From: Sporothrix humicola
Lineage: Eukaryota; Ascomycota; Sordariomycetes; Ophiostomatales; Ophiostomataceae
DNA length: 64,000 nt
Direction of reading: 5' to 3'
NCBI GenBank assembly: GCA_021396245.1
Contig: WNYE01000068.1
Location: 1 to 64,000, forward strand
This document shows positions 1 through 9,118 of the stretch, piece by piece (within the stretch, counting starts at the first letter, position 1; the number at the start of each line of letters is the position of its first letter). The notes beneath the pieces were generated by a model. That model was given only the letters and a program-made list of their open reading frames with translations. It did no database searches and was not told the origin of the DNA. The position numbers were made by a program, and so were the translations under genes.

Positions 1-180
1 ATAAAAATAAATAAAAATATATAAAAATATAAAATATAAAATATAATATAATATATTTTTTAATTAATTTTTTTTATTTTTTTTTCATATTTTATTTTTA
101 TTTTTATTTTTTTATAATATTATTACGTAAGTTTTTTTATCGATAACTTATCGATAACGATTTTATTATTTAAATTTCAA
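1..180. repeat. AT-rich low-complexity block
   Basis: This stretch is almost entirely A and T, with runs of T and ATATAAAA-like words and hardly any G or C, in sharp contrast to the GC-rich neighbourhood. It has no coding potential. In ascomycetes such blocks are often remnants of repeats mutated by RIP or AT-rich flanks of transposons. Here it is cut by the window edge, so its true extent is unknown. Confidence 0.8.
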
Positions 181-196
181 TTAAATTTAATTCCTT

Positions 197-341
197 TTAG
201 TCCTCCTTTAATCCTTTAGTCCACGTAAATTTTTTTACTTTAGTCTTAGTCCATGCCCGGACTAAAGAGGACTAATTTGTATAGGACTAAGGTGCTCATT
301 AGTTAGTCTTAGTCCGGGGGTGGACTAAGACTAAAGACTAA
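197..341. repeat. TTAGTC/GACTAA inverted-repeat patch
   Basis: About 12 copies of the hexamer TTAGTC or its complement GACTAA lie within 145 nt. Copies on the left are mostly in the TTAGTC(C) orientation and those on the right mostly GGACTAA, so the patch can fold on itself. One clear hairpin is CTTAGTCC, GGGGGT, GGACTAAG near 307-328. It follows directly on the AT-rich block and ends at unique sequence around 345. This could be the sub-terminal repeat region of a DNA transposon or MITE, but no transposase is visible. Confidence 0.65.
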
Positions 342-874
342 TTTCGCAACCCTGGGCATCAGGGCATCGTCGCAGAGACGGGGATCGACACGGGCCTGAT
401 CATCTCGCATGAGTAGGTAGTTCACCCAAGCAATGCAGGGAAAGCATCGAAACAAAGCTGCCGAGCTGACATGCCTGGAGGTGCTTGAAAAGACTCCAGG
501 TGTTCTAGTGCAGCATATGGCTTTTGGCCAACGGTTTGACAGCCAAACGAGCTAACCTCAATCGTATGCCTTTGTCGTATCTCGTATAGCAATGACTCGT
601 GGTCATTGTTGCCAAATGGCCTTTTCAAAGAACATATGCACCACACTCCGCATCGTGAAGAGTCTAACCAACAAATCAAGGATAAACCATGCGGTCTTTA
701 CTTTGTAAATGTGTCCAATGCTGACAATCTCGTGGTATATTGAAAATATCCCTGCGGTAAATCAAAAAGTTAAAAGATCAACCCATGCCTCTCCATCTCT
801 CGTCGTCAGTCTGCCTTGCCTTGCGGCCGGCCGGCCCCCTCTTCACATCTTCCCCGCGAACTTGAGAAATGCAT
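342..874. other. Intergenic, nothing recognised
   Basis: Unique sequence downstream of the Tctex-1 gene on the minus strand. I see no conserved reading frame or RNA gene. The part nearest 874 must hold that gene's 3' untranslated region. Confidence 0.6.
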
Positions 875-1808
875 TTATGCCCGGTTGCCCGAGTCGTATG
901 CAATCCACAGGACCATGACGATAATGTCAAAGCCCTTGCCCTCGCCGCCATCGAACTTGTACGTCCACATGCCGTCGGTCTTCTCGTTCCAGTACGCAGC
1001 CTGGGCGCTATGCATGCCACGACGGCCGACGTGCGGCTTGCCGTCAGTGCTCGTGGCCTCGGCCTTGGTGCCAGATGCATCGGTCGCGGCGTTGTCGGCG
1101 CCGGTAGCAGTGTCGGTCCCCCGCGACTTGTTGAGCTGGGAGGTCGGGACAAGGTGCTGCACGATCGTGCTGTTGACGGCGAACTTGTAGAGAGGAGCGC
1201 CGCTAGCGGTTGTTGCCGACTCGTTGATCAGGGACTTGAGGATAGAGTTCTAGGTGGCAGACGAGGTTGTCAGTTGGTACAATTCCCCCGGCATAGAGGC
1301 GGCATGGCAAGATGGGACTCAACGTACGATGATGGTGGTGTTCCAGCCCTCCGTCTTCTCGTGCTCGTAGAACTCGGCAGAGCCGATGGCGCTTTGGCAA
1401 GCCTGTTGTGTTTGGGTGTATGTTTAGTATATGAAACTCTCTCTTCCGGGTTGCGTTGTGCAGTATTGCCGCCGCCCGGAGCTCCCTACGTCCGGTCCCA
1501 GTCGGGATCGGGCCGGAAGAGGACGTGTGAGCCAAGGCAGCAAGGCGTGACACGACGGAGGCAACTCACATCCTCGGTGATCTGCTTAAGACGCGTGGGC
1601 TTGATGGGCTGGAGAAACGGAGAAAGAAACGCGTTAGCTAATGTTTGTAGCAATGGCGGCAGAGGCCTCAAACAGACAAAAGTGCGGGGGGCGCGGCCGA
1701 GCAATAATGCGAACGGCTTAAGGGTTTAAGGGGTGACACGATGCGCTCGGGAGAGGAATCGAGACGCGTGTCCAACAGACTTACCGCGTTTGACTGGGCG
1801 TCGGCCAT
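875..1808 (-). CDS. Tctex-1-type dynein light chain
   Basis: Predicted light chain of cytoplasmic dynein (DYNLT/Tctex-1 family), which dimerises and binds the dynein intermediate chain. Four exons are read from splice consensus: 1808-1785, 1608-1570, 1402-1328 and 1249-875, giving 170 residues. The first two exons are only 24 and 39 nt. The family signature is the N-terminal IGSAEFYEHEKTEGWNTTII helix region, the LYKFAVNSTIVQ strand, and the closing AYWNEKTDGMWTYKF...FDIIVMVLWI strands. The animal protein is about 113 residues. The extra length is mostly a polar Thr/Ala/Asp-rich insertion around residues 82-122, between core strands. The start MADAQSN is the first in-frame ATG compatible with the splice donor. 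It shares a divergent promoter with VTC1. The family call is firm; exons 1-2 are less certain. Confidence 0.8.
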
Positions 1809-2327
1809 ATTTGCGGTTTGATATTGGAAAGGGACGTGTAGAGGGGGGGAGTGTTCGAGAGTTTTGAGATCGTGAGAAAAGCTCAATTTGGTTGGCGATG
1901 CAGAGTAAATAAACAATGTGTGCTGTCAGCAGGGAATAGTCAGCAAAAGATAGCCAGGGGGCGTGATTGCCTGTCCGTCAAAGGCGGTGAAGAAGCGGGA
2001 TTGGTATGTAGCAGGCAGTGTACCTGAGAGGGGCAAGGCTGGCGCTGGTTTGGTCGCGTTTTAGGGCGTGCAGAAAGAGGATTGGGTGGGATGGACGAGG
2101 CTGCAACCTGTGGGGGTCGTTTTTGCCAGACGATCTTACCTAACCGTGCAGAAAAGCACCGTGGACAACTCTTGTCGTAAATTGAATGCTCCGACTACAG
2201 TGTTCCGTATTCTGGACCAGATCGTGCCTTCCGCTCCGGCGTCGGGTGCACATCTTCCTCTCCGTATCAACTGTGGACGGCAGGGACGAAGGACCCATCA
2301 GTTGCATAGGGCCCAACTGGGTCTCTG

Positions 2328-2417
2328 ATTGGCCGCTTGTCCGCATCCGGCCTGAAAGACCTCCAAAGGCCTGCACGTGACAGCCTGTCGACGGTGGCAC
2401 AGTGAATCTTGGCCAAT
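2328..2417. promoter_or_regulatory. Inverted pair of CCAAT boxes
   Basis: ATTGG at 2328-2332 and CCAAT at 2413-2417 bracket one of the two CACGTG sites in the divergent promoter. CCAAT is the binding word of the fungal Hap2/3/5 (AnCF) complex. Function is inferred only from motif and position. Confidence 0.35.
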
Positions 2418-2432
2418 CAAGTGGCCCACGTG
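2374..2432. promoter_or_regulatory. Paired CACGTG (PHO4/NUC-1-type) sites upstream of VTC1
   Basis: Two CACGTG sites lie at 2374-2379 and 2427-2432, 53 bp apart and about 570-630 bp upstream of the VTC1 start. The second reads GCACGTGGG on the minus strand, matching the strong-affinity flank known for yeast Pho4. VTC genes are phosphate-regulated in yeast, and Neurospora NUC-1 binds CACGTG. Phosphate control here is therefore a reasonable inference, not a demonstration. Confidence 0.5.
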
Positions 2433-3001
2433 CATTCCAATGGCCGTCTGTACCCTCAAAAGTCCCTCCTGCAGCTCCCCCAATGCATGCGCCTGGACTC
2501 GTTTTGGTGCAGAAGCTTCAGCACAGCTAGCTCGATTTTCTCGCATCGTGGCTCTCCGATTGAAACTAGTTGCTTGTTGCCGAATTCCCTCGTCCTCGTC
2601 CTTTTTATTATTTTCCTGCTACTTTTTCGTGGTCTTCGTTTTCCAATAAAGATCGTGATACTTTCTTGGCCTCGTCGTCTTGGTCTTCACAATCACTCTC
2701 ATCCAGCACAAACAGCTCCTTCCCTTTCGCCCATTTTCTCCCTTTAGCTGTTATCGGACCGCGATAAGCGACGGCTACTGCCCTGTGCTGTTTTTTTGGC
2801 TTCTGGAAACGATCGTCATACATTCCTCGTCCCTCTCATCGTCACTCCCGTTTCGTTTTTCGCCCTCGCTTCCCAGCAACCGACCTTGCGAGACTCGATT
2901 CTTCTCTCGCGCGATTTCATCTTCGACTCTTCTCTTCTCTTTCTTGGATACTCGCTTTTCTCGTCACATCCTCTCTCCATCGCCAATCGCCAACCGCCAC
3001 A

Positions 3002-3465
3002 ATGTCGAGCCAGCCCCTTCTCCAGACTGCCCCAGGTAAGCCGAGCCCATCCCAAATCGATTACATCCGATTGTCGTTCCTCTCTGACACTGCTTCTTTC
3101 TCGCTCCAGGCAAGCGCATCGCCCTCCCGACGCGTGTCGAGCCCAAGGTCTTCTTTGCCAACGAGCGCACGTTCCTGTCATGGATGAACTTTACCGTCAT
3201 CCTCGGCGCCCTGGCCATTGGCATGCTCAACTTTGGCGACCGCCCGGCGTTCATCTCGGCCTTCTTGTTCACGGGCGTCGCCCTCGTGACCATGCTGTAT
3301 GCACTATTCACCTACCACTGGCGTGCCAAGTCGATACGGCGGCGCGGCCAGGCCGGTTTCGACGACCGCTTCGGTCCCACGTTCCTGGCCATCATCCTGG
3401 TGCTGGCCATTGTTGTCAACTTTGTCCTGCGCATCGTCTACTCCTCGACTAGCGGTAACCCATAG
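3002..3465 (+). CDS. vtc1: Vacuolar transporter chaperone subunit Vtc1
   Basis: Small integral membrane subunit of the VTC complex, which makes polyphosphate from ATP and moves it into the vacuole. Two exons, 3002-3035 and 3110-3465, give 129 residues, the same length as yeast Vtc1. The conserved start of the VTC/DUF202 domain reads RVEPKVFFANERTFLSWMNF, including the basic-acidic TFLSW motif before the first membrane segment. Three hydrophobic helices follow at about residues 38-55, 60-83 and 98-120. A single 74-nt intron interrupts codon 12. The gene is divergent from the dynein light chain and convergent with the Alba-domain gene. Upstream CACGTG sites suggest phosphate control. No catalytic SPX or VTC tunnel domain is present, as expected for Vtc1. 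Confidence 0.93.
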
Positions 3466-4332
3466 GGGTTTGGCCCAGGCGAGCAATGTGAGTGGACGGG
3501 GACGGGAGATTGGCCGTGTTACTGCTTTTCCTACACCGAGAACGGCAGAAATGGCCGCCTGCTGCCTGGCTTGACGGGTAGCGCCGGTGCATGGCCTATT
3601 ATGAGGTTGTAGCAACATGACTTGTTTGACCGTTTCTGAGAACCGAGCGCTGGTGCCATGTGCGGCCAGGTTACGTATGCTAGCGGACTGCATGCACCAC
3701 ACGTCCGTTGGCAGAAGATTGGAAAAGGCAGTCGGAGAAGCCATGCGGGGGATGAGGCCGGTGGGTGATAGTATTGCATATCTAGCATTGATTTTCTTGG
3801 TTATTTCGGATTGGATTTATGTCAGTGGTAGGATACCGGGGACGACAACAAAACCCAACACCCACATATATGAAAACTAGACTGCGGTAGTTCCTGTATA
3901 TTTTTTTAAGAAATTTCATTTGTATTATTATCAATATTTACGTCTTGAGTCTCCGAGGCTCTTGTGCCGTCAATGCCGACATTATCTAGAAATTCGATTT
4001 TGATCTTTTTTTTTTTTTTTTTTACCGAGTTATTCTCGATTGTCATCTTATGTATATATTCATTTATTTTTTTCTTTTTAAGTATTTTAGATCTTTTTCT
4101 TTTCTTGAATTCGATTGGCTTTTTTTTCTAAAACAAACAAACAAACAAAAAAGACAATAAGCACAAACCAACAAAACGCAGTATAATAACAAGAGCACAT
4201 TATTTTAAAAGCAGTAATATTTATAATATGAAGTACGCTGCGGATGAATCTAGGGTATCATGATGCGAATATGCCACTCCAAAAGTCTAAGAATCAAATC
4301 TCAATGCCAGTGTTGTTCTCCCACCATACCGT
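3466..4332. other. Convergent 3' intergenic region, T/A-rich
   Basis: Lies between the 3' ends of VTC1 and the Alba-domain gene. From about 3895 it is AT-rich with long T runs, then a short (AAAC) tandem at 4131-4146, then A-rich sequence. It should contain both polyadenylation regions. No gene recognised. Confidence 0.6.
4131..4146. repeat. (AAAC)4 microsatellite
   Basis: Four tandem AAAC units followed by an A run, inside the convergent 3' region. Confidence 0.8.
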
Positions 4333-5280
4333 TCAGGTGCTGGCCATCCATTTCTCGTACTCAATCTCTAACGGGTCTGTACTGGCCTGGACGGAGATCT
4401 CGAGCTTCTTCTGCAACTCCACGACGGGTGTGCGCGAGAGGATGATGCTCATGTACGTCGTGGTTTTGCCATGCCCCTGCGACGCCTTTTTATCACCCAT
4501 AGCCTCCGTAAAGCGATGAAGCATAGGTGCAAAATCGTCGTCTCCGTCCTCCTCAGCAGCCTCTTCAGACGTGGTCACCACGTCATATATCCGGTTATAT
4601 TGGAACCAAGATGTCCTTGACAACTTGGATCCCTTCTTGCCCTTCGTCTTGGGCGCATCGGCAGCAGATGCGCCGCCGCCCTCCCGTATGCGCTGCTTGA
4701 CAATCTCCGTGATGGAGATCATCTTGTTTGCATCGGATGCCCTGCTGTGCAGCAGGACAATCCCGGGTCGCGTTGCAGATTCTGGTGTCTGTCCTCCTTG
4801 TGTCGCTGTCGTGGTGGTGGAGGCCGTGTTCGGCTGGCCAGAAAGGTGGCTGAGAACTGCCTCTATGCGCTTCTCCATCTTCGTCGAGGAAATGACAGAA
4901 AGAGCGCGGACGTTGTATTTGGACTCCAGATCACTCAGAATGGCGGCATGAGGCTCGAGGGGTAGTGTGCCCGGCTTCCTGGATTGTTGTCGTGGCTGCT
5001 GGTTTGGGGCTGGTTGTGTTGATGCTGGTTGCGTCACGGTCTTTTGCCGCTTATCTGGCCGCGCTTCTTTTGATGGGCTCTGTGCCTGTTTGCGCTTTGC
5101 TGACGGATCAACGGTCGTGCCGGGCGTCGCAGGGACGACTGTATTTGTCTTTGTCGGCTTCGATGCTGGCTTCGTTGCTTTGGGCGTGTTGAGGGTTGAG
5201 GTTGTGGTTGTCTTCTGCTTCTTCCCCCCTGTTGACGGAGCCGACGCTGTAGACACAGCTTGCCTTTTATCTGACCCCAT
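4333..5280 (-). CDS. Alba-domain nucleic-acid-binding protein
   Basis: Intronless gene of 315 codons, using the ATG at 5280 (MGSDKRQ); the two codons upstream read TTG GCC and need not be included. The first 105 residues are disordered and rich in Thr, Pro, Lys, Gln and Ala with several KKQK/KRK patches. Residues about 108-240 look like an Alba domain: LESKYNVRALSVISSTKMEKRIEAVLSHL-type start, a central GIVLLHSRASDANKMISITEIVKQRI helix, and a WFQYNRIYDVV strand. Alba proteins bind RNA or DNA and include RNase P/MRP subunits such as Rpp20/Rpp25. The domain is interrupted by a Thr/Gln-rich loop and followed by an acidic segment. Which Alba subfamily it belongs to cannot be told; a ribonucleoprotein role is inferred. 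It is convergent with VTC1. Confidence 0.7.
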   Translation of the reverse strand: MGSDKRQAVSTASAPSTGGKKQKTTTTSTLNTPKATKPASKPTKTNTVVPATPGTTVDPSAKRKQAQSPSKEARPDKRQKTVTQPASTQPAPNQQPRQQSRKPGTLPLEPHAAILSDLESKYNVRALSVISSTKMEKRIEAVLSHLSGQPNTASTTTTATQGGQTPESATRPGIVLLHSRASDANKMISITEIVKQRIREGGGASAADAPKTKGKKGSKLSRTSWFQYNRIYDVVTTSEEAAEEDGDDDFAPMLHRFTEAMGDKKASQGHGKTTTYMSIILSRTPVVELQKKLEISVQASTDPLEIEYEKWMAST

Positions 5281-7042
5281 GGCCAAAGATATGTCTGTGT
5301 TGTCGACCTCGACTGGTTGTTATTGCGGCTGGTTTCACGAGGCTGTTAAAACACCAGACGTGGAGATGGAAGATGCGCGGTGGCTGATGTCGTGCTGTAG
5401 AGAGAAAGGGCCAGCCTTGTGGCTATCGGGCTGCGTCTGCCAATGGTACAGCTTGCTCGGGGTTGTTTGTGGACAATGATTGCGCCGTCGTGCCTTCCTA
5501 TTGTGTTCTTCGCATGTCGTTGTGCATGCACTCCATCTTGGCTCAAAAAAATCTCTAAAATCTGGTGCTGCACCTCAACCTCCCCACAAAAACGGTGCCT
5601 GCCGCTCTGAAGTAGCTGCAACCAATCAGAGACGCGCCTGCCCAACATGGAGGTTCTGGGAGCTTTGTTCTCCTGCATCAAAAGTGGCCTGTGCGTTCTT
5701 TCAAGGCAAGACAAGACGACCCTCACATTTGGCAGCAGCGTTTTCTTTGACGACGTTTGTTTTCTTGTTTCTCTGGACGGAAAGCCACATGCATGCCCCT
5801 GGGCCAACGACAGCCTACGACCAAAAACAACCAAAAAAAGCGCATCCCTTCCGGGGCCCAACGGAGCCTAGTCTGACCGTGCCACCGTGCAAACCAAACA
5901 AATCGAGGACTGAGCGTTGACTCGGCCTGGTTCTTGGATGTTGGTCTCATCACGACTGCACCAAGCCGGATACTCCTGCTACACCCAAGTTAACTCGAAT
6001 ATCCGGAAAACACGGGTATCACTCGACGTTCCGCAGCGGAGAAAACGGCACGGTGAAATGGCGAGGCCACACTCCGAGTGAGATAGGATTTCCACCTCTC
6101 CGCGGCCAGACTCGTACCAATCTCAAGATACAACGACATATCTATCTGACAACCCGCAGAGGTGTCATCGTCATCAACTGCAGATACTCTCCACGCTAGT
6201 ACGGGTTAAGATGGCGCTGATAATGTGCATTGGGCGTGCGGAGCTTTCGACATTGAAGTCCTGCGACACGTGATTTGACGATGGATGGCGCTTTCCGTTT
6301 TGTCTCGAAAACTCGTTTGTTTACGTTTGTTTGCTGTACGATACGAATGCACACTCTTTACCAAACAGAGGAGCCCCGGCCTTGTGCGTATGCCGTGCAT
6401 GGAAGGAAAGAAGGAGTGCCCACGAGAAAGGGTCAAGAGGTCTGGAAGCGCAAAAAACACAAATCGAAGCTGCACTCGGACCCATACCTGCTATTATTGG
6501 ACAGGGGTCGGCAGATAGCGAGGTACCGGGGAACATGCAGTGCTTGCCCGCAAGATGAGCGCTCTGCACCGTATTTTATTAGCGACGCTCCCGGCTAACC
6601 CAGGCTGAAACTGGGGCGGAAGGAGCTGCCCATGTCGCCCATGAATACCCACCCAGTGGAATCGCTGCAATCAAATGGCAGACGAGGCAGGTGCGGCCTG
6701 CTGCCGTGCAGAGGGCAAACAAAACGAACGAAAAGGGAAGGAAACAATATCGAAATAGATTGCGAGACATCGCGCGATAACGCGAACGGCCGCAACGGCA
6801 CAAACAAACAAAACAGGGGCCTCAAAACAAAAAAGAAAGACAACATTGAGGACTGCGCGCCGAACGAAGGTGCTCAAAATGCCTGATATTGAGGACACAT
6901 TCTCATGGGCTTTTAGGACTTGCATATGTCGATGATTCCATCTGGGCGGGATTTGCGTTGTGGCCTAGCGTCCTGTGTGCTGAAGGAGAGCATTCTGCGC
7001 TAAAAATGCGCTATGCGGGCAAGCTACTCAGCACCTCTAGAG

Positions 7043-7112
7043 CCCAAGGTACTGGTACCTTGGGTGACACGATATATAGCGTAAATTACACACTGTCAAA
7101 GGTACTGGTACC
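7043..7112. promoter_or_regulatory. GGTAC dyads: palindrome plus second core copy
   Basis: At 7043-7064 the arms CCCAAGGTAC and GTACCTTGGG are perfect inverted complements around a TG centre. A second copy of the core, GGTACTGGTACC, occurs at 7101-7112, with centres 53 bp apart. Such paired dyads are typical of sites for dimeric regulators such as Zn2Cys6 factors, but I know no factor with this word. They lie about 2 kb upstream of the AHC1-like start. Confidence 0.45.
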
Positions 7113-7469
7113 ACCACATGGCAGACTGCCGATCCGGCCTCATATCTTTAAATATCGATGAGGTGGATGCTGTCATTCTCGGATTCTTTGCGCCTTGCGA
7201 TGCCGAGCACTTGAAGGCAATATGGTAATCAACTACGCGTGGAGCACAATATTTTCACGTAGTTTGCGAAATAGGAGTTTTACAAGGACATACTGTTGTA
7301 TCTTTGTTTGTATTGACTCTGTCCACAGTGTACTCTATCCACAGACGGCATGCCTCTCGTTATATTCTTTCCCGCAAGTGTGGTGAGACAAACGAGATAT
7401 TGTCTCTTCATCCATCTCTCTCGTATCTGGCCCAGGCCAAGTCTGGCCCACTCCAATAGAGCTTTCCCC

Positions 7470-9060
7470 TAGCGTTGTGTTTGGGACGCCCCGACGCTGC
7501 AAGGTGCCATTTGGCTAGACCCACGCCTCACAGTGCGTTCCCCCTTGCGTCCTGCGCTCTTGCACTCTCTATCGTTCTCGCCGTGCGCCGCGGGTCGTCC
7601 TTTCTCTTGTCTCGTCTGGTCTGCGCTGTTCCCCACACCACCCTTTCGTCTGTCTTCCTTCGCCTTCGCTGCACTCGTTTGCCTTGGTTTCGCCGCTGCA
7701 CACACCCTCTCTCGCTCTGTGCCATAACGAGACTCGTGCGCAACCGCACTGTTTGCTCCTTCCAACGCTGTTGCATAGCGCAACGAGGCATCTTTGGGCG
7801 CTCTTTCCTTCTTTCCCCCGTTCCCTTGCTTCCTTCCCTCGTTTCCCTCTGCCCAGTCTCGCCTTCCCGCCTACAATCACAACAAAACACCTCGCCCAGT
7901 GCTTGCTCAGCGCCCCCTTTCTCCTATCTCACTCTTGCTCACAACCTCCCGTCCTCTCCCCTTTTCTTCTTTTCTCTCGCCATCTCCAAACGTCGCAGAT
8001 TTTGTTTTCCGCGACAACACAAACAACAACACTTTTTTCTCGACAAGAGCAGCAATATTTTCTCTTTGCGCTCTCTCTCACGACATTTCTTGTCTTCTTC
8101 CCCGAACTTTTTGTGCTGAGGCTTTTGCTAGTTCTCGCGCTCTCTTTCTCCTCTTGTTCCGACACCCAAAAGCTCGCTTTTGGGCCTGTTGCGATCGCTT
8201 TCCTCGTCGCATTTCTCATTTTATTCTCTTTTCCCTCTCACAAACACTCCTTTTTTCGCTCTCAATTTCCCCCCTTTTTCGGGCACTCAATTTTCTCTCA
8301 CGAGTTCCCTCTTTTTTGCCCTTTTGCACGGTTTTGCAGTTCCTGCCTTTGTTCGTCCATCCGCCCAGTTTTGCCTGTGTTGCACCTTCCCGCGCATTCC
8401 TGGCTGTGCTGCTGCCCAGTTTCCGTTGGGTCTGAAGCGGCCACATCATCCACACCCAGCAGCATTACGCAGGACTCAGCGCCCGCCCCCGCCCGCTCCG
8501 CCTGCTATTGCCCCCTATTCCTGGCTCCTTCCCCCTTCTGCAACTCGCTCTCTTGCCAACTGCAGCGACAAGATTGCAGACAAGCCAAAATCCGAAGACC
8601 CACTTTTCGCCACACCATCTCACACGCCCCCCCGGTCTTCCCTCTCCCGCAACGAACCAGGCTTCAGTCTGCAAAATACGAAAAGGTCCCGCTTTGTCCT
8701 TCCTGCTCGGTTACGTCAGCTCGCCTTTTGCAAATCGCCAGCCAATCATACGAGTTTGACGCCAGAATCAGCCCCATTCTTTTTTGAACTTGGTCCCTTC
8801 CCTCCCTGGCTCCCTTGGTCGTTTCCTCCTTTCCCCTTCTCACACCTTTCCCGTGGCGTTTCTGTCTCACCACGCGGCTGCCTTGCGACTCATCAAAGCC
8901 ACAGCTTGACCACCAAGTCACCAGTCCCTGGAAGTCCCTTTTCGCCTCAACCACAACACAAGCTGTCGCATATTTTGACTCTTGTTACTGAGTGGTCGCT
9001 TTTATTCTTTTCTTTCTCTTCCGGTTCTTTTTTCTTCCCCTTTATTATTTTGTAATCACC
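7470..9060 (+). other. Pyrimidine-rich long leader of the AHC1-like gene
   Basis: About 1.6 kb in which the plus strand is dominated by C and T, with runs such as TTCCCTCGTTTCCCTCTGCC. Several overlapping frames stay open for 200-370 codons here simply because stop codons need purines. Their translations are Ser/Pro/Leu/Phe low-complexity sequence. Pyrimidine-rich stretches upstream of start codons are common in filamentous fungal promoters and leaders, but this one is unusually long. Confidence 0.6.
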
Positions 9061-9118
9061 CACGCCGGGCGACCACACTCTTTCACGCGCGGCGCGCCTC
9101 CCTCTACAACATCTGGCG

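Larger units (their letters stand above)
1809..3001. other. Divergent promoter of the dynein light chain and VTC1 genes
   Basis: A 1.2 kb shared 5' region. From about 2560 to 3001 the plus strand becomes strongly C/T-rich, as expected for the leader of VTC1. The middle, 2320-2435, holds two CACGTG sites and an inverted pair of CCAAT boxes, listed separately. No reading frame in it looks like a protein. Confidence 0.6.
5281..9118. other. 3.8 kb divergent promoter of the Alba and AHC1-like genes
   Basis: No convincing gene. The left part, 5281-7400, is mixed sequence with a CACGTG at 6267-6272. It contains the GGTAC dyads at 7043-7112. The right part, 7470-9060, is an extended pyrimidine-rich leader of the AHC1-like gene and is listed separately. 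Confidence 0.6.

Noticed and set aside
1..341. Telomere
   Set aside because: The TTAGTC word differs from TTAGGG, is present in both orientations, and the window continues with normal sequence; no TTAGGG array is present.
869..1729. Plus-strand frame of 286 codons
   Set aside because: Antisense of the Tctex-1 gene and its introns; no family resemblance.
5281..5286. Two extra N-terminal residues for the Alba-domain protein
   Set aside because: The upstream codons read TTG GCC; the first real ATG is at 5280.
7475..9055. Several overlapping plus-strand frames of 210-370 codons
   Set aside because: They lie in a C/T-dominated tract where stop codons are rare. Translations are Ser/Pro/Leu/Phe low-complexity sequence with no family features, and they overlap one another in different frames.
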